Position numbers and translations under genes: made by a program. A stretch of 64,000 bases of DNA from Timema cristinae. Lineage: Eukaryota; Arthropoda; Insecta; Phasmatodea; Timematidae. Under the pieces are notes generated by a model. It was not told the DNA's origin. It saw only the letters and a program-made list of their open reading frames with translations, and did not search any database. This document shows, piece by piece, positions 42,797-55,192 of the stretch (position 1 is the first letter of the stretch; each line of letters opens with the position of its first letter). The stretch is from the NCBI GenBank assembly GCA_039000515.1, contig JBCFYV010000001.1, positions 66,557,919 to 66,621,918 of the forward strand, written 5' to 3'.

Positions 42797-44240
42797 CCAG
42801 TAGCGGCTCTTCACTTTAGAAGCTGGAGGGCGCAGTCTGTTTAATTCATAAATTATTTCTAAATAATATATTTAAAAGAAGACATAAATTTTGGAACATA
42901 TTTTTTTGAATAGTCATTTATTTAAACTCAAAAATTAATATCACAAACAATATGAAAATATAAAAAATAATTAAACTCACCCCAAATAACGTGGATCTGT
43001 TGTATAAATTATGTATCTGTGTAATATATGTATGTTCAATGTCCTCATTAGCTCACAACATTAATATGTAGGATACACAATATTTACATTATTTATACTT
43101 GCAAGAAATGAGTTAGAATGCAATAAACAAAGAAATTATTTATATACGAAGTCCATACGCCTCTCCTTTAAGTTAATGAACTTTTGCATAACTCTGTCGT
43201 CTAAGTCCTTCATTTGTTGATGACTACCATCACTAGAGCATTAAGTCTTGTCATTTGTCATTGTATTCCTTAGGAAAGTTTTTATTATATTCAGTGTTGA
43301 AAAGCAATGTTCAGATTCAGCAGACGTCATTGGAGTCGTTATGATAATTTTTAGAAGCTTCGTCACCTCAATGAAAACTGAAATAATGTTATTTTTCTCC
43401 ATGAAGTTCAATAGTTGTATTGCTCCTCTAATGTCAAAGTCCTGTCTGTATAATAGTCCCAATTTAGACCGGAGTTTTTCTTTTTCTAAGAAAGGGTAGT
43501 GTTGGATTACTCGCGTGAGTTTTTCTTCCGGAAAACAAGTAGAAAATTGGGGAAATGATTCATTACATAAGAAAGAAACTGCCACCAAATGACCCGTATA
43601 AGTGAATCTGTCTTTTACATGTGTTGTAATGACATAACACACTTATTTTGCATCCCCTACTCTAGTGCTACATTCAACATTACTTTTCCTTTTTCTTGGT
43701 TGTTCAGGAAACTCTTCGTTTATTTGCTTCTCTATTTAGCTCACTTTCCCCCTCTCTTTCTGCATCTCATTTTCAAAAATGCAAATGTCATTTTGCCACA
43801 TTGCACTGTCTCTGTTCCTGGTTTGTAATCGTTGGTACAATATATCCATGTGAGGTAAAATTTTGTGGAAAAGAGTTAGCAGAACATGAAATGTGGGTCC
43901 TTAAAAGCCTTTCTGTGACTACTCGCCTCGTTAACTGTAAGTTTGTTTGTGAACTTTTCCTCAATAACTTCGAAGCATTCCTCCAACTTATCTCTATTTT
44001 CGTACACAACGTTAACAGTTCGAATGTTGTCGTGCCATTTTGTTGTAGCAATAGGAGGGAGGATAAAAAGAGGAAGGGGGCTATACAGTGATGGTAGGAC
44101 TGTATTTAAAAAAAAAAAAAGTAAATAAAAAGTTTTGCTTTGATATTGACATGATGGATGATTTGAAGCTTTGTTTTACAGGAGTCTTTACAATATTTTT
44201 TTACTGGGAAGGGGGCTAGTCTTTAATAATCTTACCAGAT
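42797..44240 (-). mobile_element. hAT element (ZMYM1-like transposase), decayed, nested in the previous relic
   Basis: The terminus reads CAGTAGCGGCTCTTCACTTT at 42798. The minus-strand open stretch at 43241-43642 carries the hAT C-terminal dimerisation block TSAESEHCFSTLNIIKTFLR. Upstream transposase sequence is degraded toward the assembly gap. The right end was not found and may be lost in the gap. Confidence 0.7.
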
Positions 44241-44270
44241 TATTACTGCACACCCTCTGTATTTGCATTT

Positions 44271-44370
44271 NNNNNNNNNNNNNNNNNNNNNNNNNNNNNN
44301 NNNNNNNNNNNNNNNNNNNNNNNNNNNNNNNNNNNNNNNNNNNNNNNNNNNNNNNNNNNNNNNNNNNNNN
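44271..44370. other. assembly gap, exactly 100 N
   Basis: A run of 100 unknown bases is the conventional scaffold join of unknown size. Orientation and adjacency across it are not supported by sequence. Confidence 0.99.
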
Positions 44371-45235
44371 CCTGTAGCATCTACATAAATGTAAGACATA
44401 TTTTTTTGGTTGTGTGCACTAATCTCTAACCACGATTTAAAAGAAACTAAAAATATCTTCTTGAGGCGTCATTAAAAAAAAAATCCTGAAGGAAGTTTAC
44501 TTTAAATAGCATTCACAGGTAATCAATTTTCAAAAGACTTCCAGGCATGTAACCCTTTAAATAGCTTTTAGAAAATTCCAAATTTAAAAAAAAAACTTTT
44601 GGGTGAGAACCACTCCAAATAACTTTTAGAAGAGTATAGTTTTTGTATATTTTTTCTTGTGGACCACTATAAATAGCTTCTAAGTCCATCCAAGTTTTGG
44701 AAAATCTCTGCAGGAGGGCTTGCAATTCTTCTTTTGGCTTGGGAGCCAGGACTTTTAAAAACACCCTTTTACATTTGCTAATCGCCCTTACTAGACAATA
44801 CCATTAAATTGTATCACTAAATAATGCTCTATTTTCATTTCTACAGGGGAAAAATTGCACTAAACGGTTATTTTGAATTAAACATTGAAAGGAAGATTGA
44901 ACGGCAAGGCCTACACAGTTACCAGAAAACTGTAGGTCTCAAACATCACAATTAAAACACAATAAAACACTTAACGGTACTACGTAATCTTTGGGATACA
45001 TAAGTTCCCTTCCCCAGCAGAAGAGAGTACAACACAGACTGGACTATGACAGCACGGCTAGAGGTAGATCGTGGTCACTTAGATACTGTTGTTTATTCAA
45101 ACTTGTGTCTTTACTCTTGGTAAAAGAATACAACGATGTATTTATATTATATTTGATTATTATTTATTATTGTTTATAGATAAATTACTGACTGGTGTGG
45201 GTAGGTCTGCTTGGAAGTAAAGGAGAGAAGGTTAT
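44371..45235. other. intron after gap, degenerate short repeats
   Basis: 44500-44760 contains three or four degenerate units of about 65 bp built around AAATAGCTTTTAGAA. No gene is seen. Confidence 0.4.
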
Positions 45236-45484
45236 CTAAGGTTGAGACAAAGGGTGCCTGTATTTGTTAACATATTGGTGAGCAAGCTCCCACCTATGAA
45301 GGTGAGACGGCTCGTATGGCTCTAGTACTATAGCATGAAGTGTTACTGGTTTGCCAGGATTGTTTTGGTTGGTATCAAAATGGTGACCATTCATTGGTTG
45401 TCCGAGTGTTCCTGTGGTGAGGACGATGTATTCAGCAGTACAGTAGTTGCATTGTAGCTGGTATATAGGATTTCTGTGGAGCAC
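45236..45484 (-). pseudogene. Penelope-like element GIY-YIG endonuclease fragment
   Basis: The translation IYQLQCNYCTAEYIVLTTGT then MNGHHFDTNQNNPGKPVTLH matches the GIY-YIG domain that ends Penelope-like retroelements. It has the C-x-x-C pair, a decayed Y-I-G-x-T motif and an R/H region. No reverse transcriptase is present, so it is only a 3' fragment. Confidence 0.6.
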
Positions 45485-45925
45485 TTATAGTGTCCTTTCA
45501 TGAGGTACTACATTTGAAAAGTGAAAGATAGAATCTAATTTTCCTGGTATTTGGTTAAATGTTATTTCTTTACATTAATGTAGACACTTATATCTTTTTT
45601 GTCGCACTATGTATTTCACACTACATGATAAATGTATTCATTTTAGTATTTAGTTTATATTTGCAAACATAATTAATTGTATCTAGAATTTACAACTTTT
45701 TGCCACTATTATAAATTCTTTCTTGCTTCTTATTATTATGACAGTTAATAATACAAATGTAAAAATTTCATTACCTTAATTTGTCACTTCTATTATAAAA
45801 CAAAGGTTTATTTTTTTTAATGTGTGAAATTCATAATCCGCCAGTGAGATAATGCTCTTAGGATATGTATGTATAACCTTTAAATAAAAAGGGTCCAATG
45901 AGTGAGTGATAAGATCCAGCTTTAC
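45485..45925. other. intron, no feature seen
   Basis: AT-rich sequence downstream of the PDZ5 exon. Confidence 0.4.
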
Positions 45926-46141
45926 CTGTGACTGTCTCCTGTTTCTGTATTCGTAGAGTGACAATGTCTGAGGAGCTCTGTAGGATGTGTTGGGTGTCCT
46001 CTAGACTGCAGTGGTCCAGTCGTTGGTTGTCGATAGCTAGTAGATGATCCCCAACCTTCAATGTGCCGGTACGATGAGCCACTGATCCTTTACGAATCTC
46101 CGAGATTTGAAGAGCTTCTCCTGGCAAGCGATTCTTTGATG
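45926..46141 (-). CDS. Grip: Grip exon: most of PDZ5
   Basis: Translation NRLPGEALQISEIRKGSVAH then RTGTLKVGDHLLAIDNQRLD and HILQSSSDIVTLRIQK. GSVAHRTGTL and LLAIDN-x-RLD are near-diagnostic for GRIP PDZ5. The acceptor AG is at 46142-46143 (TTGTTGAAG) and the donor GTAAAG starts at 45925. It starts with 2 nt and ends with 1 nt of split codons. It joins in frame to the exon at 47755-47969. The expected next exon would encode PDZ6 but none is present downstream on this strand in the window. The next exon found encodes PDZ2. Confidence 0.92.
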
Positions 46142-46420
46142 CTTCAACAAACAAACTTTGTTTATTATAGCAAGAGTCGGCCCTAAAACTATTCACCCAA
46201 TAAGGGTCAAACCCATTAATTTTAAATGCTCAACCGTTATAAACACGAATTTATCAATAAGATTGATAACAATCTTCAATTAGTTAAAGTGTTTGTGTAG
46301 TCTTATATTGCATATTATTATTTAAATGTATTGATTGTACTTAAAAAAAAGTGTTAAATGCATTAATAAAGTCATAGGTATTTAAATATTTGAAATAAAA
46401 AAATTCATCACCTTTCAAAT

Positions 46421-47095
46421 CAGTGGCGCCCTTAGGGGTTTGCAAGAGGTGTGGTCGCACAGGGCCCTGCACTTACTGATAGGACAGAGGGAAAAACTTA
46501 GTTAAGATGGGAAAGTTTTGCTTTCGTGCTTGTATATTAGCCTCCCTGTTTAGGTGAATCATCAGAGAGTCATGTTCACATTTTGTTTGTTTTGCTTCAC
46601 TTAGCATGTTTATTGGTCTGTAGAGATAAGGTTTGGCTGCAAACAGGGGTGAGAAGGACCGGCGGGTGGGGAGGGGGGATGAAGATTCTCCCCCAGAAAA
46701 TTAGAATATTAAAAAATATGATAAGCACTATGTTCTGTCAATTAGGCATAATCAATTAATCAATTATATTTTGTTTAACTATATTTAATATAAAATAAAT
46801 AATTTTATGCAGTTATTAGGGCTTTGCAAAGTAATAATTTTTTCTGTTTATTTTTAATTTTACTGTAAATTTGCACTTAAATGAAAACTGGACCTATTAT
46901 ACCATAATATTTTCTAGAAATTGTTTAAAGTCTTTACTCTTTGTACATAAAGTTATGAAGTGGGTACAGTAATTTAAATTATTATTTGAGAGTAATTATG
47001 TAAACACTATTGTATTAGAAAGAGGGGAAGGGGCAGTTGATGTTATCATATGCCCCCAACACCCCCACCATCTGCAAATCCTGGGTGCGCCTCTG
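46421..47095. mobile_element. hAT-type MITE
   Basis: A 675-bp non-coding element with inverted ends CAGTGGCGCCCTTAGG and the inverse of CAGAGGCGCACCCA. The flanking 8-mers are not a clean duplication (TTTCAAAT against GCAAATAA), so the borders may have decayed. Confidence 0.5.
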
Positions 47096-47194
47096 GCAAA
47101 TAATATAAGCAGCAGGGAAACGTTGTCCTTGACAATAGTAACTGTCACAACACTAAATAATTTTTTTTTAATCTCTCTTTTTTACCCAATTCGA

Positions 47195-47438
47195 TAACCA
47201 CATGGTCTATGGCATCATTCTCGCAATAGGCTGGCTGTCGATGATGGGGAGATAGGGGTTTGATCCTAGTAGGGTGAACTGAGGGTGATTTTATCCCAAA
47301 TGGTTTTCCACTCTCTTTCCACGGGAAAATGGATGCACTTCCTAAAAATTCAACCATACTTACCCATAATTCATAAGCATAATTAGTAGATAAGGGTATC
47401 CCAAACGGGTAGTAAGACTTGGTACTAAAAAAAAATCT
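47195..47438 (+). mobile_element. tRNA-derived SINE
   Basis: It has a degenerate A box near 47205, a B box variant GGGTTTGATCC, the body CCAAATGGTTTTCCACTC and the tail CGGGTAGTAAGACTTGGTAC with an A run. It is an older copy of the 10062 family. Confidence 0.7.
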
Positions 47439-47754
47439 TTTGGTGGAGGGGTGTGTCAGACAACTGGGGGCCTGTTTTAAATAAAAATATTAAAAAAATA
47501 GTTTCAATATTAAACTTTTGTGTGGGTATACTCAATAAACACACTCCTAAATATCAAACACGCATTCTGTTGCTGTGTTTAGGTTAGTGACGCCATGGCA
47601 CAAGTGAGTATTGCGGCTTGTGGCCATTTTGCGTGTTCTTTTGTTTTTAGTGTTGATGTTCATGTGTCAGGGCTTTCTCTCGAGAATTGAGATGCATGTT
47701 TTATATCAGGATAAAAGACGTGTTGTTTAGTAAATAAAACTAAACTAATGTTAC

Positions 47755-47969
47755 CTGTGACTGTGATTCCCAAGCCATTGCCCCTATTGGCCAGTTTGAC
47801 CAAAAATATGCCGCTGGCCGGTACCACGGAGTCTGCCACATTGAACTCTACTGTGAGAGTGATGTGAGTCCCTTCACACTCACTCAGGAGCTGAGTGACA
47901 CTCTCCGTTGACTGCAATGACTGGTTGTTCAGTGTAAGAAGACGGTCCCCAACTTGGAGACACCCACAC
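47755..47969 (-). CDS. Grip: Grip exon: second half of PDZ4 and start of PDZ5
   Basis: Translation CGCLQVGDRLLTLNNQSLQS, then HITLTVEFNVADSVVPASG, then NRGNGLGITVTG. The linker E-F-x-V-A-x-S-V-x-P-x-S-G is the conserved GRIP PDZ4-PDZ5 connector. The acceptor AG is at 47970-47971 (TGTATGAG, a poor pyrimidine tract) and the donor GTAACA starts at 47754. The first base completes an Arg codon from the exon at 57340-57499. The last base is shared with the PDZ5 exon. Confidence 0.9.
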
Positions 47970-49139
47970 CTCATACACAAGGAGAGTACTTTAATCAATA
48001 TACACCAACATAGTTGTTCCCTGTGGTTGAGGTCAGGTCAGTTGGGCGAGTCATTCAAAGTGAGTGAGTGAGCAGATCGTTCATGTCGTCATGACACACT
48101 AACTCACCACACTTCTGAATCAATGACCAATAATGTTTATACACACTCCTCCTTGAGTCAGGCCTTACAGGAGAACAAGCTCAACTAACAAAGAAAAGTG
48201 TCGAACTCTTCAGTTTGACTCTTATTTCCATAAACAAACTGCAGCATTGTTTATAAAAATAAGGCAGCAATACCTAACACAAAACCCAGTTTATCTCAAA
48301 CTATAGTGTAACTGGCATGAGATGGTAGATATTACAGTCACTACAATTATAATATAGGCAATAGGTATTCATATAAAACACAAATAGTAACCAGTAAAAT
48401 ATCAATCCTGTCATAACCACAAAAGCAATATTTGAATGTTTCTTTTGATTTACATAACTCGAGTGGGCGCACGTGCTAACTTTGCTGGCAACGTGTATGA
48501 AGTAACACAGCTCATAACAACAATTGAACTAGATGGCCAGAAAAGAGTACCATAAGAGAGCATCCGTTGAGCCCAGTGTCCCGAGATCTAGTTCTGTAGA
48601 GGTCACGCGCAGTAAGAGTCAACTTCATCGGTCTAAGTATTCACAAGTTAAGCCAGTTCTTCCATGAGCATGGGTGTTCATTCTTTTTATTTCTTTATTT
48701 TACGATTAGCATCACATTATGTATTATCTTTTAGTAGCTACTATTAAAACCAAAATTCTTAATACTACATATTCTTATTTTGAACCCACACAATTACCTT
48801 GCTTGCAACCTTACCCTTCCCACAAGCTATACTCACCGATAAAGCTCACGAGGGGTAGGTCGCGACAATTATTAATATTGTAAGCAGTTATAGAAATAAA
48901 ATAATGATTACGATTTAAAAAACACAATATATTACAATAGTCTAATTGTAAAAACAGTGTTTTAAAAATACTCCTTTAAATTCATCTGGGATTTTTACAA
49001 ATTTATATTTAAGAGTAAAATCCCAGACACTTTCTCTCCACTGAGGCTATTGAGTATCTCTATTATTATTTGTCATGTCTTTGAAAATACTTTCTCAGAG
49101 GGAAGAGATGTTCCTACAATGCACAGTTTTTTTTGTTTT
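47970..49139. other. intron, no gene seen
   Basis: Short GTGAGTGAGTGAG stretch near 48060. No coding or clear repeat otherwise. Confidence 0.4.
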
Positions 49140-49860
49140 GTTTTTTTGCTAGCTCAAAAAAGCATTGGATGAACTGAACGTCTTTCAAACCACCAAGTAG
49201 GTGCGGCTCTTCAATGTATTTTCTAACCTTTATTAGTCCTGAAGCTCTTGGGTAGGGGTTTCTACCAAAATGGAGATGTTCTTGTCAAATTTATCTCAAA
49301 CACTTGAGAAATTGGGTTCTGGAATTACAGAAAGTGTAGCAACAGGCATTGTACCTCCAATTATATATCTCTCACACACTTGATTAATTAATGCATTTTT
49401 TACCCTTTCAAAATTATGTGGGTCAAAACATCTATGGCATTTGAACAGAGGAACCAAAACTGTAGCACTTTGTAGTCTTCAATGGCCTTAAATCATTTGT
49501 TTGGAGATTCCAAAAGCTTGTTGGCCAGTTTCTTCACATGGCTACTTACATCAGGTCAGTAGATAAATTCACTGTATCACTTTTTCATGGCTTGGCTAAT
49601 CAAGATTATTGTGAAAAGAGTAACTTTATTTTCACTACTCATTTATTCAATCTCTAAACACTTTTAACAACTCGCACACCTGACTTATGAGAGCAACGTC
49701 CTCATTTACAATGTTGTCTAGCTGGATGTAGTTGATTGCTATAATTGATATCAACACATTTCTCACTTGGATGATGCAATACAACATATCATGCGTTATG
49801 TTCCAGTGTGTGGCAATGTCTTGCTTAATTTGCATCTTGGCATTTGTTGTGAATTATTTA
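49140..49860 (-). pseudogene. hAT transposase fragment
   Basis: On the minus strand the piece at 49647-49835 reads QIKQDIATHWNITHDMLYCI, the hAT block Q-x-D-V-x-T-R-W-N-S-T-x-x-M-L, then LISQVCELLKVF. Further degraded segments toward 49140 include short ZBED-like blocks. No termini were found. Confidence 0.55.
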
Positions 49861-51309
49861 GCTTGGACACAAATTTGTAGAAAATGAAGGCTATGAACAG
49901 TTTGAAAGGGGAGATAATTTTTTAACCAGTGTTGATACAAGTGTCAAGTCTATTTAATTTTTGTTCAGGCAAATGTTTGTGAAGATAGGAATTATTTATA
50001 TGTTGAGTATGCTCACGTATACCAGGTAGGCTTAAAAGTGAGGTTGAAGATGGTAATATAGGTGCTGTGATTATTCCTTATCATTACTTAGATTTATCAA
50101 AATAATTTCTGAAGGATCGTCAAAATTAGTGTCATGGGTTTCATTAAATAGAAGATTGGAGGAAGGTGTCAAACGTTTGGAAGACAAAACAGTGTAAATG
50201 ACTAGATAAGTTTAACATAATTCCTTTCTGTAAAATAAGCCCAAATTGTAGTGATGCTGCAAAGTCTTGATTTCGTGTCCACTATGGTTGAAACGTATAT
50301 TTAAAATTATAAATATAAGCTCTATCATTTTAATAATTTTACCAAAACAAATGCATGTCATGGTATGATTTAATATCTAAAGTTTAGCACTAAAATAAAT
50401 GAATCTAAACATTAAACCTTAAATAATTAAAAAGTAAAGTATTAGATTAAGCGAAGTCTAAAACACAGGTAAAATGATGAAACAATTCCCATAGCATGAA
50501 GAATGTGCGAGAAAACAATAGAAAGCGAAGGGCCAAACAAACATTCGTAATCAGTAGAAGGAGGGGAAGTCTGACGACTTGTTTGCCCCACCATGAGCTT
50601 AGAGAAAAAAGAGCTGAGTAGAATGAAGAGAGCCAAACTATGAATGAGCAAGTATCGGTGAGCGAAATTGCTGGTTTGACCCATTACTACAGTATAAGCG
50701 CCCTCCAATCTCTCGCGCTGGCCTAGTCTGCGAGTCGTCTTCCTCTAACTCTCGACTAACCAGTATTGGGGTCTCATATGTGGGGTGCTACTACAGCCAG
50801 CTATTATCTAAGATTTCATTACCGCCTTATGAGCAGCCAATAAAAGGGACAAGTCCAAAATTGTTAGGGAACACAGTGCGAACAATAAAACAAACCGTGT
50901 TCCATTATTGGACCTTGGATGACATTATATCCAAAACATTTGAGTGAATCAAGCCGAATAAAAACACTGAAAGAAATTATTTACAGCTGACTATGATTTA
51001 AAAGGCCAATGTTAAATCTTCAAATTCTAATTAATTTCATAAAAACGTGTCATTAATCTCATTATCATCATTATTACTCCTGTAAACTAGTTTAATTCGG
51101 TGATCAAACAAAACTTGTAGCACGGAAGATAACAAAAAAACACAAAAACCATATGAACAATGAAGGGAGTGATGTGCAAGTTTTTGCCATTGGGATGAGT
51201 ATTTTCCAGTATCTGAATGCCTCAAAAGGTTAAAAACATGCAGACTTGGGGAAATCCAAACCAGCATCAGCCACCACACCAATCAATGGTCATATTTAAA
51301 TGGCATCCT
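49861..51309. other. intron, no gene seen
   Basis: No recognisable coding or element borders. Confidence 0.4.
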
Positions 51310-51510
51310 GTCGACTTTTACTGACGACAGTCGTTACTGGTGTGCCAACATGACAGTGTAAATCTCTATTTGCATGACACATGTTCTACTTGCACGAATA
51401 TTCGAGAGCTCAAATAATTTGGCGCCAGTAGTTAATGGTCGTGCCAGCACATGTTTAATGTGTGCTAGTTGTACACCGCCCACAACTTGCAGAGAACAGG
51501 TGCAGTGTAC
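51310..51510 (+). repeat. inverted pair, left copy
   Basis: Shares ACATGACAGTGTAAA, CACATGTTCTACTTGCA and GCAGAGAACAGG-type blocks with the inverse of 55965-56215. It could be two copies of a MITE or the arms of one foldback-type element now split by the Copia insertion. Confidence 0.65.
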
Positions 51511-51539
51511 TAATTAGAACGGCTATGTCCTATGTGTAT

Positions 51540-51915
51540 GTTACATCCCAGTTCATGAATCGGTCAAATTTCTGCCCATTTTGTGAACTGGCCTCTCCTC
51601 CTGACGATTTCATTAACTGGGTAAACAAAATTCAGTTCATGAATTGTGCACAGCATGAACCGGCTATTTCATGAACTGAACGATTTTTTGCCCAACTCGT
51701 GACATGGACAAGTGAAGAAGAGGTTTGGTATTTAAGTTATTTACATTTTTAATCTTTTAGAATGTACGGTTAGGTTAAGCTAGGTTGGGTTGGTTAGATG
51801 TAATATCTTAAAACAAATTTCAGTTAAGTCCGTAGAAGATTGTACAATAAGTTCCAGTTCATGAAATGGGCAAGGGTAAATGTAATTTGTGCCCATTTCG
51901 TGTTATTGTGGTGTT
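51540..51915. repeat. cluster of TTCATGAA inverted motifs
   Basis: CAGTTCATGAA and its inverse recur at about 51549, 51634, 51667 and 51855, with GCCCATTTCGTG-type partners. It is probably a short non-autonomous element with subterminal inverted repeats. Confidence 0.4.
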
Positions 51916-52035
51916 TTTGCTTAGTGAAGGAGTGCCCAGAAGAATGGAGGATGTGGAGAATGATAGTTTAGTGAATGTCGAGAAAGGGGTGAATGGGAAT
52001 ACAGATGTCAAGGGAGATGTAGGAAAGGGGAAAAG

Positions 52036-52273
52036 TGTTAAAATATAGGTAAATTTATCTTTTCAGCAAATGTATATGTAATGACTAATGACATGTGATG
52101 TGCAGGTGTGTGTGCGCAGTGAAAGTAATACTGTTGTGTGTGTGTGATTGAGTAGAGTTAGTAGTCAAATGGATGTTGCCACACCTACACTTAAGTTGTC
52201 TATTGTATGAGTAGTATAGATTGCTTGTTCGTTACAAATAAACTGTATAGATTGCTTTCGTTATAATTTAACA
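52036..52273 (+). repeat. Copia 5' LTR, 238 bp
   Basis: Contains two copies of a CTGTATAGATTGCTT-type subrepeat near the 3' end. Confidence 0.92.
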
Positions 52274-52382
52274 TGGTAGCAGTCCGTGGTTTATAAAAAA
52301 AGATAACTCTAAGATGGCGGATGAAACAAGAATTCCTGTTTTTGAAGGTAAGGACTACGAGTGTTAGAAAAAGCGAGTCACG

Positions 52383-53039
52383 TTGATTTTAAAGTTAAAG
52401 AAATGTGGAGAGGCAGTGAAGAGAGAAAAAGGTACGACAGATAAAGAGGACGAGTGGAGTGAAAAGGACTTGAAGGCAAACAATGTGATCTACAGTGGTG
52501 TTTCGAATGATCAGTTACAGTTTATAAAAGACAAAGAGACTGTGTATGAAATTATGAAAAAGTTCGATGAAATGTACTTAAAGGAATCTACTGCACTGCA
52601 AATTTGTATACAAAATAGATTAGATAAATTGAAGTTAAAAGACTTTGAAGATTCAAGTGCCTTTTTTACTGAGTTTGAAAAGTTAGTGAACGAACTTAAA
52701 AGTGCAGGTGCTAATGTAAGTGAAAAAGAAAAACTAAGTTATATGATTAAAATGCTTCCAAATTCGTTAAGTTATGTTGGTGATTTAATTAATATACTAA
52801 AAGAAAGTGATCAAACTGTTGAGTATCTAAAAAGTAAAATAAAAATGGTTGAATTAAAAGAAAAAGAGGAAGGAAGCAAAAACAGTTCAAGTGCATTTAA
52901 GGCTGAAAGAAAAAAAGACAAAGCGTGTTTTCAGTGTGGCAAATATGGACATTTTAAGGCCCAATGTACGAGCATGAGACCAAGTGAAAATTTGTGGAGG
53001 CCCAAAGGCGGCATTCAACAGCAAGGAGGCGGACGCTAA
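52383..53039 (+). pseudogene. Copia gag
   Basis: A gag-like body (UBN2-type, with LKDFEDSSAFFTEFEKLVNE and LSYMIKMLPNSLSYVGDL) ends in the CCHC knuckle CFQCGKYGHFKAQC. The usual start near 52315 (ATGGCGGATGAAACAAG) is separated from this frame by a stop (TAG at 52364-52366), so gag is broken. Confidence 0.75.
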
Positions 53040-53199
53040 CAACAACAACAACAACAACAAAAACATTGGCAACATCGTGGTTGCGGTGGTGGAAGAGGAG
53101 CCGGTCAAGGTTCAAGTCAACATCAAGCTGGTGGTTGGCAACAAAGGCAAAATCAACAAGGACAGCAAAATGAAGGCGGTAATACAAGCAGTTTTAATA

Positions 53200-53390
53200 C
53201 GGAAATCGAGGTAAGACCCGGATTGGAAGAATTTTACGTTGAAGCTAACAGTTGCGTCGGTAAAGTAGAATGGTTACTTGGTAGTGGTTGCTCTGATCAC
53301 GTCATAAATAGTGATGAATATTTTTATGAATTTGATGAACTCAAAGTACCGGTAAATGTTAATGACAAAATAGTCGTAGATATAATGTAG
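53200..53390 (+). pseudogene. Copia protease remnant with lost catalytic Asp
   Basis: The retroviral-type protease motif normally reads W-L-L-D-S-G-x-S-D-H. Here it reads WLLGSGCSDHV, with Gly at 53280-53282 in place of the catalytic Asp. The frame stops at about 53388, at the deletion that removed integrase. Confidence 0.7.
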
Positions 53391-53536
53391 ATATAATTGA
53401 AGATGGTACAAATTATATAAGTTTTAGAGAAGAGTCAAGAGAGGCTTATGATATAGGTTTAAATGAAGGTAAAAATGAAAATGATAAAGATGAAATTACG
53501 AATGGAAATATAAATGATCAAAATGTAAATTTAGGG

Positions 53537-54351
53537 TTGAGAAGATCAACCAGAGAAAAACGAAAACCTGCTAAACTTAATGATGATAATTTTGTGTATA
53601 ATAATATTGTTTATGTAAACTATGCAAATGCGGAAAATCCTGTTTCATATAATGATGCGATGAATAGTTATGATTCTAAAAATTGGAACAATGCAATGGA
53701 TAAGGAAATTAATTGCTTAGCTAAAAATAATACATGGATGTCTGTTATTAAACCAGAATATAAAAAAATATCAGATTTAAAATGGGTTTATACAAAAAAA
53801 AGGCTAATAATGTTTATAAAGCTAGGTTAGTAGTTATAGGATACCAGCAGAATGATTTAATTGATGATATATACTCTCCAGTAGCAAGAATGCAAATGTT
53901 AAAAAATGTATTATCATATTGTTGTCAGAATAATTTAATTATTGAGCAAATGGATGTAGAAACAGCGTTTTTGAATGGAAAAGTTAAATCAGAAGTTGAT
54001 GTTAAACAACCACGAGGTTATGAGGATGGTACGGATAAAGTGCTAAAATTGGATATAGCATTGTACGGATTGAGAGAAAGCCCAAGAGCTTGGTATGAGT
54101 GTTTCGAAACTTATTTGAAAATTTTAGGTTTTGTAAGAAGCGAGAATGACTTGTATATGTTAAACAATAAGAACAATCATAATGTCTATTTAATTTTGTT
54201 TGTAGATGATTTGCTCATATGTTGTAAAGATAAAACTAAGTTAAATATCGTTAAAAATTTATTGTTTAAAGGATTTCAGATGAAAGATTTGGGTAAAATA
54301 AAAACTTATTTAGGTATTAATATAAATTATGAATGTGATAAAGAAAAATAA
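53537..54351 (+). pseudogene. Copia reverse transcriptase
   Basis: It begins with the pre-RT segment WNNAMDKEINCLAKNNTWMS, shifts frame in an A run near 53792, then reads KARLVVIGYQQ, DDIYSPVARM, EQMDVETAFLNG (motif A) and LYGLRESPRAWYE. YLILFVDDLLICCK carries the catalytic Y/F-V-D-D. It ends in a stop at 54351 before the thumb. The catalytic residues remain but the frame is broken. Confidence 0.85.
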
Positions 54352-54608
54352 CTTTGAATCAAAGAGATTATATCTTATCTTTAGCAAGGAAATATGGAAT
54401 TGAAAATTCTAAATTGTATGCTACTCCGATGGAACAAAATTTAAAATTAGAAACCGCACAATCAGCATGTGATGAAATGAAGTATAGAAATATAATTGGA
54501 GCTCTTTTGTATATTAGTTCTGGACAAGACCTGATATAAGTTTCAGCGTAAATTATTTAAGTACCTAGATTTCAAAATTGTTATGATAATACTCATTATA
54601 AATAAGCT

Positions 54609-55145
54609 GTGAGGATATTAAAGTATTTAGTTTTGACCAAATATTTAAAGTTAACCTATAATAGAAATGTTAATGCAGAGATCTTAAACTGTTACGAAGA
54701 TGCTGATTGGGCAGGTGATATTATTGACAGAAAATTGACGATAGGATATGTTATTAAAATGTATGGAAATGTGATTTTTTGGAAATCTAAGAAACAAAGT
54801 AGTGTAACAAAATCATCCACATCAGCTGAATATATTGCATTGTCTGAGTGTGTTAGTGAATTAAAAGTTGTGAAATATATTTTGCTAGATTTTAATATTG
54901 AAGTTTGTGACCCGATAAAAATGTATGAAGATAATTCTGGTGCAATAAATATAGCTAAGTATGGTAATTTTACAAAAAATTCGAAGTATATAGAGACACA
55001 TTATCATTTTGTAAACGAGAGTTATGAGAAAGGAGAAATTGATATTGTCAAAATAGATTCTGATGAAAATGTGGCTGATATTTTTACCAAGCCATTAGGT
55101 CGAAATAAGTTTGAAAAATTCAGACATGAAATGAATGTGATATAA
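54609..55145 (+). pseudogene. Copia RNase H
   Basis: Reads CYEDADWAGDIIDRKLTIGY, FWKSKKQSSVTKSSTSAEYI, YEDNSGAINIA and ENVADIFTKPLGRNKFEKF, the standard Copia RNase H and C-terminus. It is separated from the reverse transcriptase by stops between 54350 and 54605. Confidence 0.85.
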
Positions 55146-55192
55146 ATTGGTTTATGATTAAGGTTGGACTGTAATATAAATTTAAGAAGGCG

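Noticed and set aside
44171..44377. Open frame through the N run
   Set aside because: It depends on unknown bases.
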